A stretch of DNA of 64,000 nt from Tricholoma matsutake (Eukaryota > Basidiomycota > Agaricomycetes > Agaricales > Tricholomataceae), in contig AP026550.1 in the NCBI GenBank assembly GCA_026075535.2, positions 8,432,001-8,496,000 of the forward strand, in the 5' to 3' direction. Position numbers and translations under genes: made by a program. The notes below the pieces were generated by a model. The model was not told the DNA's origin and ran no database searches. It saw nothing but the letters and a program-made list of their open reading frames with translations. Shown here piece by piece: positions 21,236-32,803 of the stretch (position 1 is its first letter; every line of letters starts with the position of its first letter).

Positions 21236-21954
21236 CACAACAGGCAGGGAAAAGATTTCTTTGAGAGAAAATATGGATAAAATGTGGAGAAAATTACACC
21301 TTTTCATGCAGCAAACAAGTAGGGAAAATCTGGTGAAAATAGGTTATTTTCTCTTTATTTTCTCTTCAATCTTCCTTAGAGAAAATATATCATTTTTGTG
21401 AAGAGAAAAAAGGGGAATTCAAAGTGAAAAGAACTTATTTCTTCTTGATTTCCCTTTGATTTTGCCTGGGACAAAAAAGTTATATTTCCTGCAAGAGTAA
21501 ATTAGAAATCTCTGGAGAACATAACTTATTTCTTCCAAATTTTTGCTTTGAGAATTGCATGGGAAAAAGTGTAATTTTCTCCTCATGTTTGCCAGATTTT
21601 CACCAGGAGAAAATTACACTTTTTCCCATGCAATTCTCAAAGCAAAAATTTGGAAGAAACAAGTTATATTCTCCAGAGATTCCTAATTTACTCTTGCAGG
21701 AAATATAACTTTTTTGTCCCAGGCAAAAATCAAAGGGAAATCAAGAGAAAAAGAAGTCTTTTCACTTCTGATCCCCCTTTTTTTCTCTCCACAAAAATGA
21801 TATATTTTCCCTAAGGAAGATGACAGAGAAAATAAAGAGGAAACAACTTATTTTCACCAGTTTTTCCCTACTTGGTTGCTGCATGAAAAAGTGTAATTTT
21901 CTTCACATTTTCTCCATATTTTCTCTCAGGGAATGTTTTGCCCTGTCTGTTGTG
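21236..21954. mobile_element. foldback element: 719 bp near-perfect palindrome
   Basis: Left arm (21236-21582) and right arm (21606-21954) are inverted copies with scattered differences, joined by a ~23 bp loop. Outer ends read CACAACAGGCAGGG and, inverted, CACAACAGACAGGG. The arms are AT-rich with repeated GAGAAAAT/ATTTTCTC blocks and no ORF. No target duplication is certain. A collapsed relative lies at 26966-27362. Confidence 0.88.
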
Positions 21955-24126
21955 TGATGTTATGCAAGTCAGAGGAAGGGCATGAGATGTTCCAAATGTC
22001 CATGGTCAGACAAATCATACATCTATTGGTTAATATCAGCCATTGGAAGGATGCTGAGTTTGGCAGCCTACACTAGACTTAGGTTTACTAAAAGACAGGA
22101 TCAAATTATCTTCATTGCATGGAAGTAGGAACCATAAGTTACTACAAATAAAAGAATAGGAAGTTACTATACCTTTGTTACATGGAAGTAGGAATGAAGG
22201 TTAAGGAATAAAAAATACATAATATATAAGAAAAAGATTGACCATGTAAGTAAAAGGTTGCATCAAGCATAGTGTGTGATTTGGGAAGGCCACATCGGGT
22301 GTAGTCACATAATAGGAAGGTACCACATCAATAGGATAATGTCGGCACTGCTGGATGTGGATAGAAGGGTAATAAGGATGTATGGTGCCATTGCCAGGAT
22401 GCATGTCACCAGTGTGTTGTTGTCATATTCTCCAGTGGCTGTGCCATCAGCAAGGGTGATTGTGTTGGCAATGTGTGTGGCTGTGTCAGTGCTGTGGGAG
22501 TGTGTTGGTGGCATAGGGTGGCCATAACTCACTGTAACACAGACATTGGTATATCTGGTGTTGGTGAGTTGTTTATGTGCTGTAGGTGGCTGTGCTGGTG
22601 GCGAGGGTGGTGTGGCAGGGTGAGTAATCTATTGGTGCTCTGTTGACCAGGTGGTCACAATGTGAGAGGAATGGTAAGCAAACTCAGTAAAATGAGAGGA
22701 TAAAGGTTGGTAAATGAGCCAATGACTCGACAAAAGGGAGAGGGGCATGCAGTAGGGCACTAGAGCGAAGACAGCATGAGCCGTGTAGCGAGAGGAGTGG
22801 TCAACATCAATCAAAGACCCAAACCACGAGATTACATGCCAATATCTTTGAAAGTGGATATTTGATGTGTCGAAGAAAAAGTTGCTCATTTGGACTTTAG
22901 TATCAGTAACAAAGTGAACCACTTCACTGGAAATATTACTTGTAGTAATGGAATTTCAAGAGAACTAAAGAAATTGGGCCAAAAGACTTATAACTTGAAT
23001 ACTTAGCCTAACTTCTACACCTTTGTGTGTAGTAAACTTGGGTAGCCTTTGTGAACTTGGAGAGAAACTTAAGGGGAAACATGAAATCAGAGTCCAAAGT
23101 TATTCCTCCCATTCAAGAGGTGGGGAAACACCTTTATACAAGTCAAGTACCAATAGTGAGAAAATCATGTCACACTTGTTCTCTTGTGCCGACAGGACCA
23201 ATCAACCAGAGAGATAAACTATTAAAGAAGCAAGGTTGTCGAATTTGGAAACTGTTGTTGATCTTCAAGATATGGTCAGTGTTTGCATGGCAGATGATGT
23301 TGCAGTGGTGTCGTTGAGTTCTCATCTCAGGGTTTCAGCAACCGGGGATGACTCGGGGAGAGGACAATTGTTGAAGTTCTCTATGGACACCACATTGCCT
23401 GTGCCCCCAGCAAGCATGGAGAACACTCAAGAGGTGTCCCTTGACCCTACTGTCCAGTTGATCAACCCATTGTACTAAGAAGTTGACTAGCCAGTGGAAG
23501 GGGAATCAGCTTGAATCCCAGATCATTGTCAAGATGAGTTATAAATAGAAAAAGGAACTGTCGGATGTAAAAACAATTAATAACCGGAACCATTCTGTCT
23601 TCCTGACAGCAGAGCTGTCAGCGTGCGAGCTGAGGAAGCGTTGAAACATGATGAGATGTGTGATTGACATGTTGTATGAAGAGATGAGTTGTTCATGCTG
23701 AGAAGGGTTGAATAACATACTGTAATGGATGAAGACAAAGTTAGTAACTGGAAGTACTGAAGAATGTAGGAAAAAGGGAAGGGTATACGGCAGTCCAAGA
23801 GTTCCGGTGTGTGAAGGTGCATCCACAACAAAATTCCCGAGGATGGGGAAGTTGGCAAACAGGCCTACTACCCCTTCCACAGTGGTTGTGTCGGCAATCT
23901 GTGTGGCTGTGCCAGCACCATGGAAGTGTGTAATGGTGGTGTAGTAATGTAACACAGACATTGGTATGTCTGGTGTTGGTGAGTTGTTTATGTGCTGTAG
24001 GTGGCTGTGTTATTGCCGGTGGCTGTGTCGGCAGCGAGGGTGGTTGTGTCGGCGACGTGTGTGGTGTGCCGGCGCTGTGGAAGTGTGTAACAGCGGCATA
24101 GGTAAATTAACTTGTTGTAATGTCAT
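21955..24126. other. repeat-rich region with a long-spaced direct repeat, no gene recognised
   Basis: TGTAACACAGACATTGGTAT and about 60 following bases (GTGTTGGTGAGTTGTTTATG...) occur at 22533 and again at 23948, each preceded by a related run of GTGGCTGTGTCGGCAA-type units (22437-22530, 23870-23945). The two copies are 1.4 kb apart, like the ends of a degraded direct-repeat element. Minus-strand ORFs (22629-22922, 23539-23961) have no family I recognise. Confidence 0.45.
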
Positions 24127-25195
24127 GAGTCTGTGGGGCCAGACTTACAGCTGTAGATGTAGTCCGATGAGAGAGGAAGGCATTTGGTGAGGTCCGATGC
24201 AGTATTGATCAATATTGATGAAGGTCGATGAAGATTGGTAAGAACAATATCCAGTGTCTTATATTGATAAAAGTCGATGTGTGAATTTCGAAGAGTTTAT
24301 TGATGGAAAATTGTATCGAAGGAAGATTAGTCAATAACTGTGATGTGCTGGATTGATTTCGAGCATCGGGACTTAAGTAGGATGATGGTCGATCAAGAGA
24401 GATGCTAGTTGAAGAAGTTTCTTGACAATTGAGAAAACTCATAGAAGGTTTTTGAAACTATAATCGAGTTTGGATTTATGCGAGGCAATGTATGAAGATC
24501 ATTCCTTCTCTTTTTCTGTCATTACAAGGTAGATACTACAGGCTTTTATATGTTTTAAGAGAAACTTCCTAAAATGGTATAGGAAACATGTGTAGGAACA
24601 TGAGGCAGAAGGATATGATATAGATCAAGAGGCCAAAATGAGACTAGAGTTCAAACAAAAAGGTGATGTATCATCTGACACAGGAGTAATAAGAAGAGGA
24701 AACCAAAAGGAGACTGTCCTTTGTAGGGACTGCGCTAAATGTTGCGATAACCCTCCCAGCAGGTTCTGTATGTGATAAGGGCTTGAAACAAGGTTGTCCT
24801 ACTATCAGCAGGTCTGAACATGAGGTAGGATACTTCCTAGTGCATGGTACTTGATCATTGAGTCAACAAACATGGCACCCGATGTCATTCAAAGTTGTTC
24901 AAGTTCAATCGATATTGCTTGATGATGACTGAGGATGTTTGATTTTGGTCGATCATAGTCAAAGTGATCGGATATGTTCGACATTTGTTCAGAGGGTTTG
25001 TAAAATGTTCCTAGGGAGTCCCAGAGTTGTGTGATGTAGTTTCAAAGGATGGTCAATGTTGCTAGTGATGCTTTGAGGCGGTCAATGTAATATCAGGATT
25101 GATAAACTTGGTCGAGGGTGGTCATGCTGTTTCTGGGACTTCATGGGAGTTAAGCAATGTGATTAGAATGTGGTTGTAATGCTGAATTGGCCCTT
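24127..25195. mobile_element. unclassified insertion related to 6414-7695
   Basis: Shares with 6414-7695 the motif order: TCGA-rich start, AGGAAACATGTG...GAGGCA near the middle, a block ending GACTGTCCTTTGT, then TTCGACATTTGTTC-type repeats and an end close to ACCTATCA. No ORF is supported. The ends and class are unresolved. Confidence 0.4.
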
Positions 25196-25356
25196 GAGCC
25201 AAAGAGACCACCTATCATCCTCCCCCTTACTGAAATTCTGACCATCCCAGTCAGTTGAGCTGAAATAACCAGGTCATGTGACATTGTTGATTGTTGATAT
25301 AAGAAATGTTGCAGTTTGAACTTCTTCCTTCTGTATGATCTGTTCCATTGCTGGTT

Positions 25357-26710
25357 ATGTCGATCCTTGCTGAACTTGCTGCTTCTCTTCTTGACCATGT
25401 GAAATCAATGCCCAAAGCTGGCAAGGCTGAGGAATTCGACTTCGAAATCTGGGGTCAAGTGTTTTGTGATAAAATGGTATGTTTTCCCCCTTCCTTTGTT
25501 TGTGTATTTTCTGACATCATTTGATAGGCTGAATATGATGATTTGATCAGATCATTTGATGAGGCATGCGACAACTGTGTGCAGGTGACATTAGACAAAG
25601 CGATCAGCCTGTATGCCCCTTTCACTCACGAGGCTTGGGTTTTGTGGGGTGGTAAGTATCTCTTTGATGAATACTTGAGGAAGATCAAGGGAGAGAGGGG
25701 GAGAGAGGAGCAGAGGGTGGCTCGGCAGGTGGCTGTTGAGGCCAAGGCAAAGAGGATTGAGGAGCGATGGGACACACTGATCAAGGTGTGTCGAGCATTC
25801 TTGGCCAAAGTCCAGGCCAAAAGTGTTTTGAAGGATAAATTCCATGATCACACCACTGTGCTTGAGATGATGCACCTCTTGATCAATTGAGATGAGGCCA
25901 TGGACGAGGAGGTGCTTACAAATGTGCCTCTCATTGAACACATTGTCAAGAAGTGGAAGGCCAATGAGATGGAGGATGAAGGCAACAGTGAGGATGAGTT
26001 AGACCTGGAGCCTGCAGTTGTAAAGTGGGTCAGGATGGGGGAAGGTGATTTGATCACCTTCCATGGGCTGGTAAGTCATTGGTTGACATCGATATCCTTC
26101 AAACTAATCTTTTTCTTTCAATTTTGATTCAGTGTGATCACGTGCTGGGATGAAGATGCCTCAAGAGTGCATCATGATTGAGGGAGTGCCAAAGTGTGTG
26201 CGATGCACACACAGACTCCAGGGGTGTTACTGGGAGGGTGTGTCAAGGCAAGGCCTGCAATGAGGCAAGTCGAGGAAGCAATTAGGCTCAAAGCGAGCAT
26301 CAAAGAGCACTGGGGAGTTGATGGAGGTGTCTACCCCAAGACTAAGTAAGTGAATCTCCTTCGATGAAGTTTTTGTTTCCTGATACTTCTTTTCTATTAT
26401 TTAGTGATATGCATTTGGGCCATCCAGCCCATCAAAAACACTGAAGCCAGACCTTCCACCATCAATGAGCCCCAAAAATGATCATTGAAGGCAAAGGGCA
26501 AAGGTAAATTGCAAGAGATGGAGAAAAAGGTGAAGGACACCAATCGAGGAGTTGGTAGCTGAGTCAAGGTGGACGAGACTTCCATTGGGGACAGAATGAC
26601 ACCATCGGAAGTTTCCATCTTGCAGAGGTCCTAGTCCAAAAGAAACTGGAGGTGGAGATTTTGATGGAAGAGATTGAAGTTTTAGAGAGGAAGTGGAAGG
26701 AGCCTTAGTA
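25357..26710 (+). pseudogene. decayed intron-containing gene, helical N-terminus and Cys-rich segment
   Basis: An ATG at 25357 opens MSILAELAASLLDHVKSMPK; a 51 nt intron (25477-25527, GTATGT...CTGAC...GATAG) leads in frame to a Lys/Glu-rich helical exon. A TGA at 25888 sits inside an otherwise open frame (IN-stop-DEAMDEEVL) where CGA would give Arg. A second intron follows near 26071-26132, then a segment with CVRCTHRLQGCYWEGVSRQG, and a last exon ending in LVQKKLEVEILMEEIEVLERKWKEP. The Cys pattern recalls the Cys-rich nucleic-acid-binding segments common in Agaricomycete repeat-associated genes. The reading frame after intron 2 is broken. Function unknown. Confidence 0.5.
25477..25527 (+). 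other. 51 nt spliceosomal intron in the 25357 gene
   Basis: GTATGT 5' site, CTGAC branch-point-like motif and TAG 3' end; splicing joins GATAAAATG to GCTGAATAT in frame. Confidence 0.75.
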
Positions 26711-26965
26711 GATGTATTTTTATGCTTTATTTTATTGTTTTTCTTGTGTGATTATCAAAGTGAGACATAGGGGAAAGGCTCAGAAGTCCTTCATAGCTGG
26801 AAAACCCCATCAAGGTTGTGCAAACATGTTTCAAATGATATTGCGACTTGTAGTAGTACTCTGTTTTAAAATTGAGATGTGATTTCAATATTGCAAGTAA
26901 AGAAAATAAAAGAATGAAACTCCTGCCTGCTTATGTCAACATTAGTGGCTGTGCCCTTGACCTAA

Positions 26966-27362
26966 ACAGGCAGGAGTGTAATTTTCTCCAAGTGAAAATC
27001 TGGCAAACATGAGGAGAAAATTACACTTTTCCACATGCAATTTTCTAGGCCAAAATTTGTAAGAAATAACTTGTATTCTCCAGAGATTTCTGATTTGCTC
27101 TTGCAGGAAATATACCTTTTTTTTCCTAGGAAAAAATCAGGGGGAAATCAAGAGGAAATAAGCTCTTTTCACTTCAGATTCCCCTTTTTTTCTCTCCACA
27201 CAAATGATATATTTTCCCAGAGGCAGATTGCAGAGAAAATAAAGAGAAAATATCCTATTTTGACCAGTTTTTCTTTACTTGTTTGCTACATGAAAAAGTG
27301 TAATTTTCTCCACATTTTCTCCACATTTTCTCTATGAAAAAGTTTTGCCCTGCCTGTTGTGT
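26966..27362. mobile_element. collapsed foldback element copy
   Basis: One arm of the 21236-21954 palindrome is present almost in full (27015-27350); the other arm is reduced to about 25 bp, ACAGGCAGGAGTGTAATTTT. The right end TGCCTGTTGTGTGATG matches the long copy. It sits inside the 3' end of the ankyrin gene: the next 28 bases (27363-27390) still encode the repeat LQAASSMGH. Confidence 0.8.
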
Positions 27363-27390
27363 GATGTCCCATAGATGATGCAGCTTGAAG
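27363..27390 (-). pseudogene. orphan ankyrin-repeat fragment
   Basis: Minus-strand bases match the LQAASSMGH part of the ankyrin repeats of the gene at 27863-32803, cut off from it by element E. It shows that the array once extended further 3'. Confidence 0.8.
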
Positions 27391-27935
27391 TAGTGTTGCC
27401 AATGGCATGGCTCAGAGCTGCGAGCTGTTGAGCTGAGCTGCTATTTTGGGCCAGCTGCACCAATAAATTGGCTCACAGCTCAGAGCCACCCAGAGCCACC
27501 CTAAGTTGCCTCAAATTCAGAGCAACTGGAGGGCTTTAAATGTTCTTAAAACACTATAAAACACTCAGTAGGAGTTCCTACTGCCATTGTGAATACACAT
27601 TATTATACCCTACTCCCCAGAGCCATCTCTCAAGCAGGTTTTGTAATAGGTACAAGGAGATAAACATACCCAAATAATCTCATCAAAGATACCACTCTGT
27701 GCAAAACTCAATAGTATGACTTGTTTCTCTTGTAATAATAGTCTACACAACCTATTTGACTGTTAAAATACATAACTGAAGCATAAATACAACTCGGATT
27801 GCAAGCCCACAACTTTGGGCAATCTCAATTGGCTTAGCTGGCTCAGAGCCGCTCAGGGTGACTCAGCGCCATTTTGATCGGCTCAAGTGCCTGAGCCTTG
27901 CCATGGGCAAGCTGAGCCGAGCTGTGGCATCACTA
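27391..27935. mobile_element. E: 545 bp hAT-like MITE at the 3' end of the ankyrin gene
   Basis: Ends TAGTGTTGCCAATGGCATGG and, inverted, TAGTGATGCCACAGCTCGG; 8 bp duplication GCTTGAAG/GCTTGGAG (27383-27390, 27936-27943). Subterminal GCTCAGAGC and GAGCTGAGCTG motifs are dense. The interrupted sequence on both sides is ankyrin-repeat coding DNA. The NACHT-ankyrin reading frame runs 73 bases into E before a stop. Confidence 0.88.
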
Positions 27936-30900
27936 GCTTGGAGTGCATTGCCAGATCCCCCTCCTTGTGCATTGACATCTGCTCCCTTCTCTATCAGCAG
28001 CTTGACAATCTCCTGATGTCCCATAGATGATGCAGCTTGGAGTGCATTGCCATATTCCCCTCCTTGTGCATTGACATCTGCTCCCTTCTCTATCAGCAGC
28101 TTGACAATCTCCTGATGTCCAATAGATGATGCAGCTCGGAGTGCATTGCCAAGTCTCCCTCCTTGTGCATTGACATCTGCTCCCTCCTCTATCAGCAGCT
28201 TGACAATCCCCTGATATCCCATAGATGATGCAGCTTGGAGTGCATTGCCATATCCCCCCCCTTGTGCATTGACATCTGCTCCCTTCTCTATCAGCTGCCT
28301 GACAATCTCCTGATGTCCCATATATGATGCAGCTTGGAGTGCATTGCCAAATCTCCCTCCTTGTCCATTGACATCTGCTCCCTTCTCTATCTGCAGCTTG
28401 ACAATCTCCTGATGTCCCATAGATGATGCAGCTTGGAGTGCATTACCATATCTCCCTCCTTGTGCATTGACATCTGCACCCTTCTCTATCAGCAGCTTGA
28501 CAATCTCCTGATGTCCCATAGATGATGCAGCTTGGAGTGCATTGCCATATCCCCTTCCTTGTGCATTGACATCTGCTCCATTCTCTATCAGCAGCTTGAC
28601 AATCTCCTGATGTCCCATAGATGATGCAGCTTGGAGTGCATTTCCATACCTCCCTCCTTGTCCATTGAAATCTGCTCCCTTCTCTATCAGCAGCTTGACA
28701 ATCTCCTGATGTCCCATAGATGATGCAGCTTGGAGTGCATTGCCATATTGCCCTCCTTGTGCATTGACATCTGCTCCCTTCTCTATCAGCTGCTTGACAA
28801 TCTCCTGATGTCCCATAGATGATGCAGCTTGGAGTGCATTGCTATGTCTCCCTCCTTGTGCATTGACATCTGCTCCCTTCTCTATCAGCAGCTTGACAAT
28901 CTCCTGATGTCCCCTAGATGATGAAGCTTGAAGTGCATTGCCATATTCCCCTCCTTGTGCATTAACATCTGCTCCCTCCTCTATCAGCAGCTTGACAATC
29001 TCCTGATGTCCCCTAGATGATGAAGCTTGGAGTGCATTGCTATATTCCCCTCCTTGTGCATTGACATCAACTCCCTTCTCTATCAGCAGCTTGACAATCT
29101 CCTGATGTCCCATAAATGATTCAGCTTGGAGTGCATTGCCATATCTCCCTCCTTGTGCATTGACATCTGCTCCCTTCTCTATCAGCAGCTTGACAATCTC
29201 CTGATGTCCAATAGATGATGCAGCTCGGAGTGCATTTCCAAACAACCCTCCTTGTGCATTGACATCTGCTCCCTTCTCTATCAGCAGCTTGACAATCTCC
29301 TGATGCCCAATAGATGATGCAGTTCGGAGTGCATTGCCAAATCTCTCTTCTTGTGCATTGACATCTGCTCCCTTCTCTATCAGCAGCTTGACAATGCCCT
29401 GATGTTTCCTAAATGATGCAGCTTGGAGTGCATTGCCATATTGCCCTCCTTGTGCATTGACATCCGCTCCCTTCTCTATCAGCAGCTTGACAATCTCTGG
29501 ATGTCCCATAGATGATGAAGCTTGGAGTGCATTCCCAAATCTCTCTTCTTGTGCATTGACATCTGCTCCCTTCTCTATCAGCAGCTTGACGATGTCCTGA
29601 TGTTCCCTAAATGATGCAGCTTGGAGTGCATTGCCATATTGCCCTCCTTGTGCATTGACATCTGCACCCTTCTCTATCAGCAGCTTGACAATGTCCTGAT
29701 GTCCCATAGATGATGAAGCTTGAAGTGCATTGCCATATTCCCCCCCTTGTGCATTGAGATCTGCACCCTTCTCTATCAGCAGCTTGACAATGTCCTGATG
29801 TCCCATAGATGATGAAGCTTGGAGTGCATTGCCATATCTCCCTCCTTGTGCATTGACATCTGCTCCCTTCTCTATCAGCAGCTTGAGGGTCTCCTGATGT
29901 CCAATAGATGATGCAGCTTGGAGGGCATTGCCATATATCCCTCCCTGTGCATTGACATCTGCTCCCTTCTCTATCAGCAGCTTGACAATCTCCTGATGTC
30001 CCATAGATGATGCAGCTTGGAGTGCATTACCATATTTCCCTCCTTGTGCATTGACATCTGCTCCCTTCTGTATCAATGGTCGAACTTGATTGCACAGACC
30101 ATGAAATGATGCATAATACAGTGAGGATGCAGCTGGCCTTCCTGCTAGATCAATCCATGGCCATTGTTGATCAGAATCCCACACTCGTACCCATGTAACA
30201 AATGCTGCACCATCAGGCTGGAAGAGATCATTCATCAACCTCTCCAACACTATTGATGTTCTGCCACTTTCTCCTGCATCTTGAGCATAATCAACCCAAT
30301 ATCTTGCAGCGTATGGAGCAAGCTTGAAGTTATTGATATTTTCTTCATTCAAACTGTCAAGTGTGGTGAATTGAAGCAGATATCCAATGCAGGATTCTGC
30401 AATAAAGCAGCTGGAATGCTCCTTGTCAAACTTGGCCTCTAATCCAATGAGGTACTCTTTGACAGAGAAATGTGCCAATTTAATCTCTCCTACAATTTTT
30501 GTCAGCCCCCTTTTTTTCAAGTCAGTACTGGGAAATATATTACCATCTGTAACTGTGACAAGATTAGCACAAGCCTTTTCCACTGACTGCTTTGTCCACT
30601 TCTTCCCTGGTTCAAACCTGGGGTATTGGTTGTCATCAATGACAATTGCAACAGCTTCACAAATCTGGTCAACTGAAAGTGGTACTTTTGAAAAAGCAAG
30701 CCATTGCATGATGGTCAGAACAATGCCATGGTGATGAGGCCTAATCTTGGCAAAGATTTGCTGATATGTTTGATTGAGATCATGAGGCAGATTCTGTAAT
30801 TGGGTTGTGAGCTCATCATAGCTGTCACAGTCATTCAGTGCATCAAGTTGCATTGCCACCCATCGGAACCTGTAAAACCAGATAGAACTTAGCATATGAC

Positions 30901-32803
30901 TTTGAGAATTATTATCAACTCAAGTTACATTCCACCAGCACCAGCAAGCAGAGACTGTCTAATATACATCTGCATTTCAGCACTCCATTCTTTCAGTCCT
31001 TCATAATTGTTTATAGTTGAATTGATGTATAGCTCCACATCAGCTCCAGTCAAGTCATCAACATGGATGGCTTGTTGCAGTGGAATCCTTGAAAGACGAC
31101 CAGTGATATGAGGCTCATCCCGACTAGTTATCAACACATGCAATCTCCTTCCTTCTGCAGTTATGATCTTTCTTAGCCATCCTGCAACCTTGTCTATTTC
31201 AGTGCATTCATCCAATGCATCAATAATGATGTATGTCTCTGGTAACTGTTGAAGTGCAGAGGTGCAAATTTGCTCAACAACATCCCGTGATGGTGGAGTG
31301 GTGCCAGAATGAGAATTCTTGTAACTTGCCACCAATATATCAGGAAATGCATCAAGATGGCCACATAGCTGATAAGTGATAGAGCGCAGGAGGCCATCAT
31401 ATGATTGTAGAGATCCTTGGGCATCTCTACTGTCAAAGAAGAAGTACGCACAAGTAGCACCATCATCCTTAATAGATTTGATAATTGATGCACTAGAATA
31501 CATAGTCATGGAACCTTCTTGTCAGTTCAGTAGAAGTTACATACCTTAATATTGTCTTGCCACTTCCCGCTAGATGATCATCAGCAGATAATCAGAAATC
31601 AGGTTCTCTTGACTCACGTTTTCCAATCAACCGGAGAACTGGAACTGCACCCTGCTTCCAATGCACAAAATGGTCCTCCTCAAATATCCAGGATGCTGTA
31701 TCTTCAAGACATTTCTCACGTGCACCATCATAGTTGTTAGTGGGCACTGTTGCAGATAACCAAGAAAATATTTTCTTTTGTTCATCATCTGGACAAAATA
31801 TGACTTATTAGCTTTGCTAATAATGGAACTTGGAAGAATATAACATCAGAATAAGAGAATATTAACCTGTGGTGGTACTATGGAGTAACTGCAAATGATG
31901 TTAAGTTTCAACAGGATAAAGTCAGAGTGGCATCATCCAACCTTGAACCCTTCTTGGACTTCCTGGTGGATATCAACAGTGATGGCAAGCTTTATCATCA
32001 CAAGGATAGTTAGGGGCCACCATACCAGCAATGACTGATTGACTCACATTAGCCCCACAGATAATTTGATCAAGGTGGTCGTTATGGCTTTTAAGTGAAG
32101 ATGCATCATCAGTGCTATTGAAAAACTTGGCCAGTGTTCCATTAGATCTCGCCCGTTTTATCTCGGCAGTCAGGCTGTTGATTTCGCTAATGTGAAAAAA
32201 TATCAAGGAGACCAATCAATGAATATCTATGACACTCACACTGTCAGCTTCTGAAATATGTCCGCAGTAGTGCCTTCGACTTCCATATCCTTCATCTTCG
32301 AGAAGATAGGTTGGAGATTCTCCATCCGCATAGCTAGGTTTAGGAAACCCTGGGTGTTTCCTGAAGTTTCCTAAGCAATTGCCCCATTGGGTCAGCATCC
32401 ACAAGCATTCAATCCTTTGCCAACATACTTGAACCTTTACAATGATTGTCAACAATCCTGACATTGCAACTTTAATGCCCGGCACAGGAGCATCAGCCAC
32501 GATCTGCATCACTAGCTTCAAGGCATTAAGCGCTGTATCTTTCGCCGTAGAACCGCTCGTAGAAGTAATCTTTGAACTAAGTGGAATGGAATTTGGCGTT
32601 GGGGCTCGCAATGGCTGCTGGGCTGCCGAGGTAGCAGGGACGCTGGGCGGTTTTGCCTCCGACATCGTGGGGCCATCTGGATTAGGATTCGGAGTCGGGG
32701 CTGGCAAAGGCTGTTCGTGAACCACATTGGAACTCAACGGAGAGGAGGGTGGCGTTCGGGCCTTGGTTTTTCGAAACTTCTTGAGGAGATTATACTTGGG
32801 CAT
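27863..32803 (-). CDS. NACHT-ankyrin (NLR-like) protein, nine exons, 1493 residues, intact
   Basis: Exons (minus): 32803-32429, 32370-32240, 32186-32048, 31989-31942, 31888-31867, 31788-31618, 31569-31545, 31492-30929, 30869-27863; all eight introns are GT...AG and the phases chain without a stop. Residues 1-295 are a Pro/Ser-rich then helical N-terminal region. The NACHT NTPase has a P-loop GKPGSGKT (about 295-302) split by introns, Walker B YIIIDALDEC (near 390-400) and LITSRDEP. A helical region leads to ankyrin repeats (about 738-1471): one divergent copy and 21 near-identical 33-residue units. The last 22 residues come from MITE E. Fungal NLRs sense non-self; a regulated-death or recognition role is inferred. 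The effector domain is not identified. Confidence 0.88.
27939..30031 (-). repeat. 21 tandem 99 bp ankyrin repeat units
   Basis: Each unit encodes GNALQAASSMGHQEIV-KLLIEKGADVNAQGG plus two variable residues. Between units most changes fall on a few positions: the residue after NAQGG (I, R, E, Q, L, G), the next aromatic position (Y, F, H, L, S), and the ASSMGHQE segment (M/I/R, H/P, E/D/G). Uniform units with focused variation suggest recent duplication or gene conversion. Confidence 0.9.
31867..31888 (-). other. 22 nt micro-exon of the NLR gene
   Basis: Flanked by TTTGCAG and GTTAATAT on the minus strand. Including it, and only then, links FK to LLHSTTT and DDEQKKIF in frame. Confidence 0.65.
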
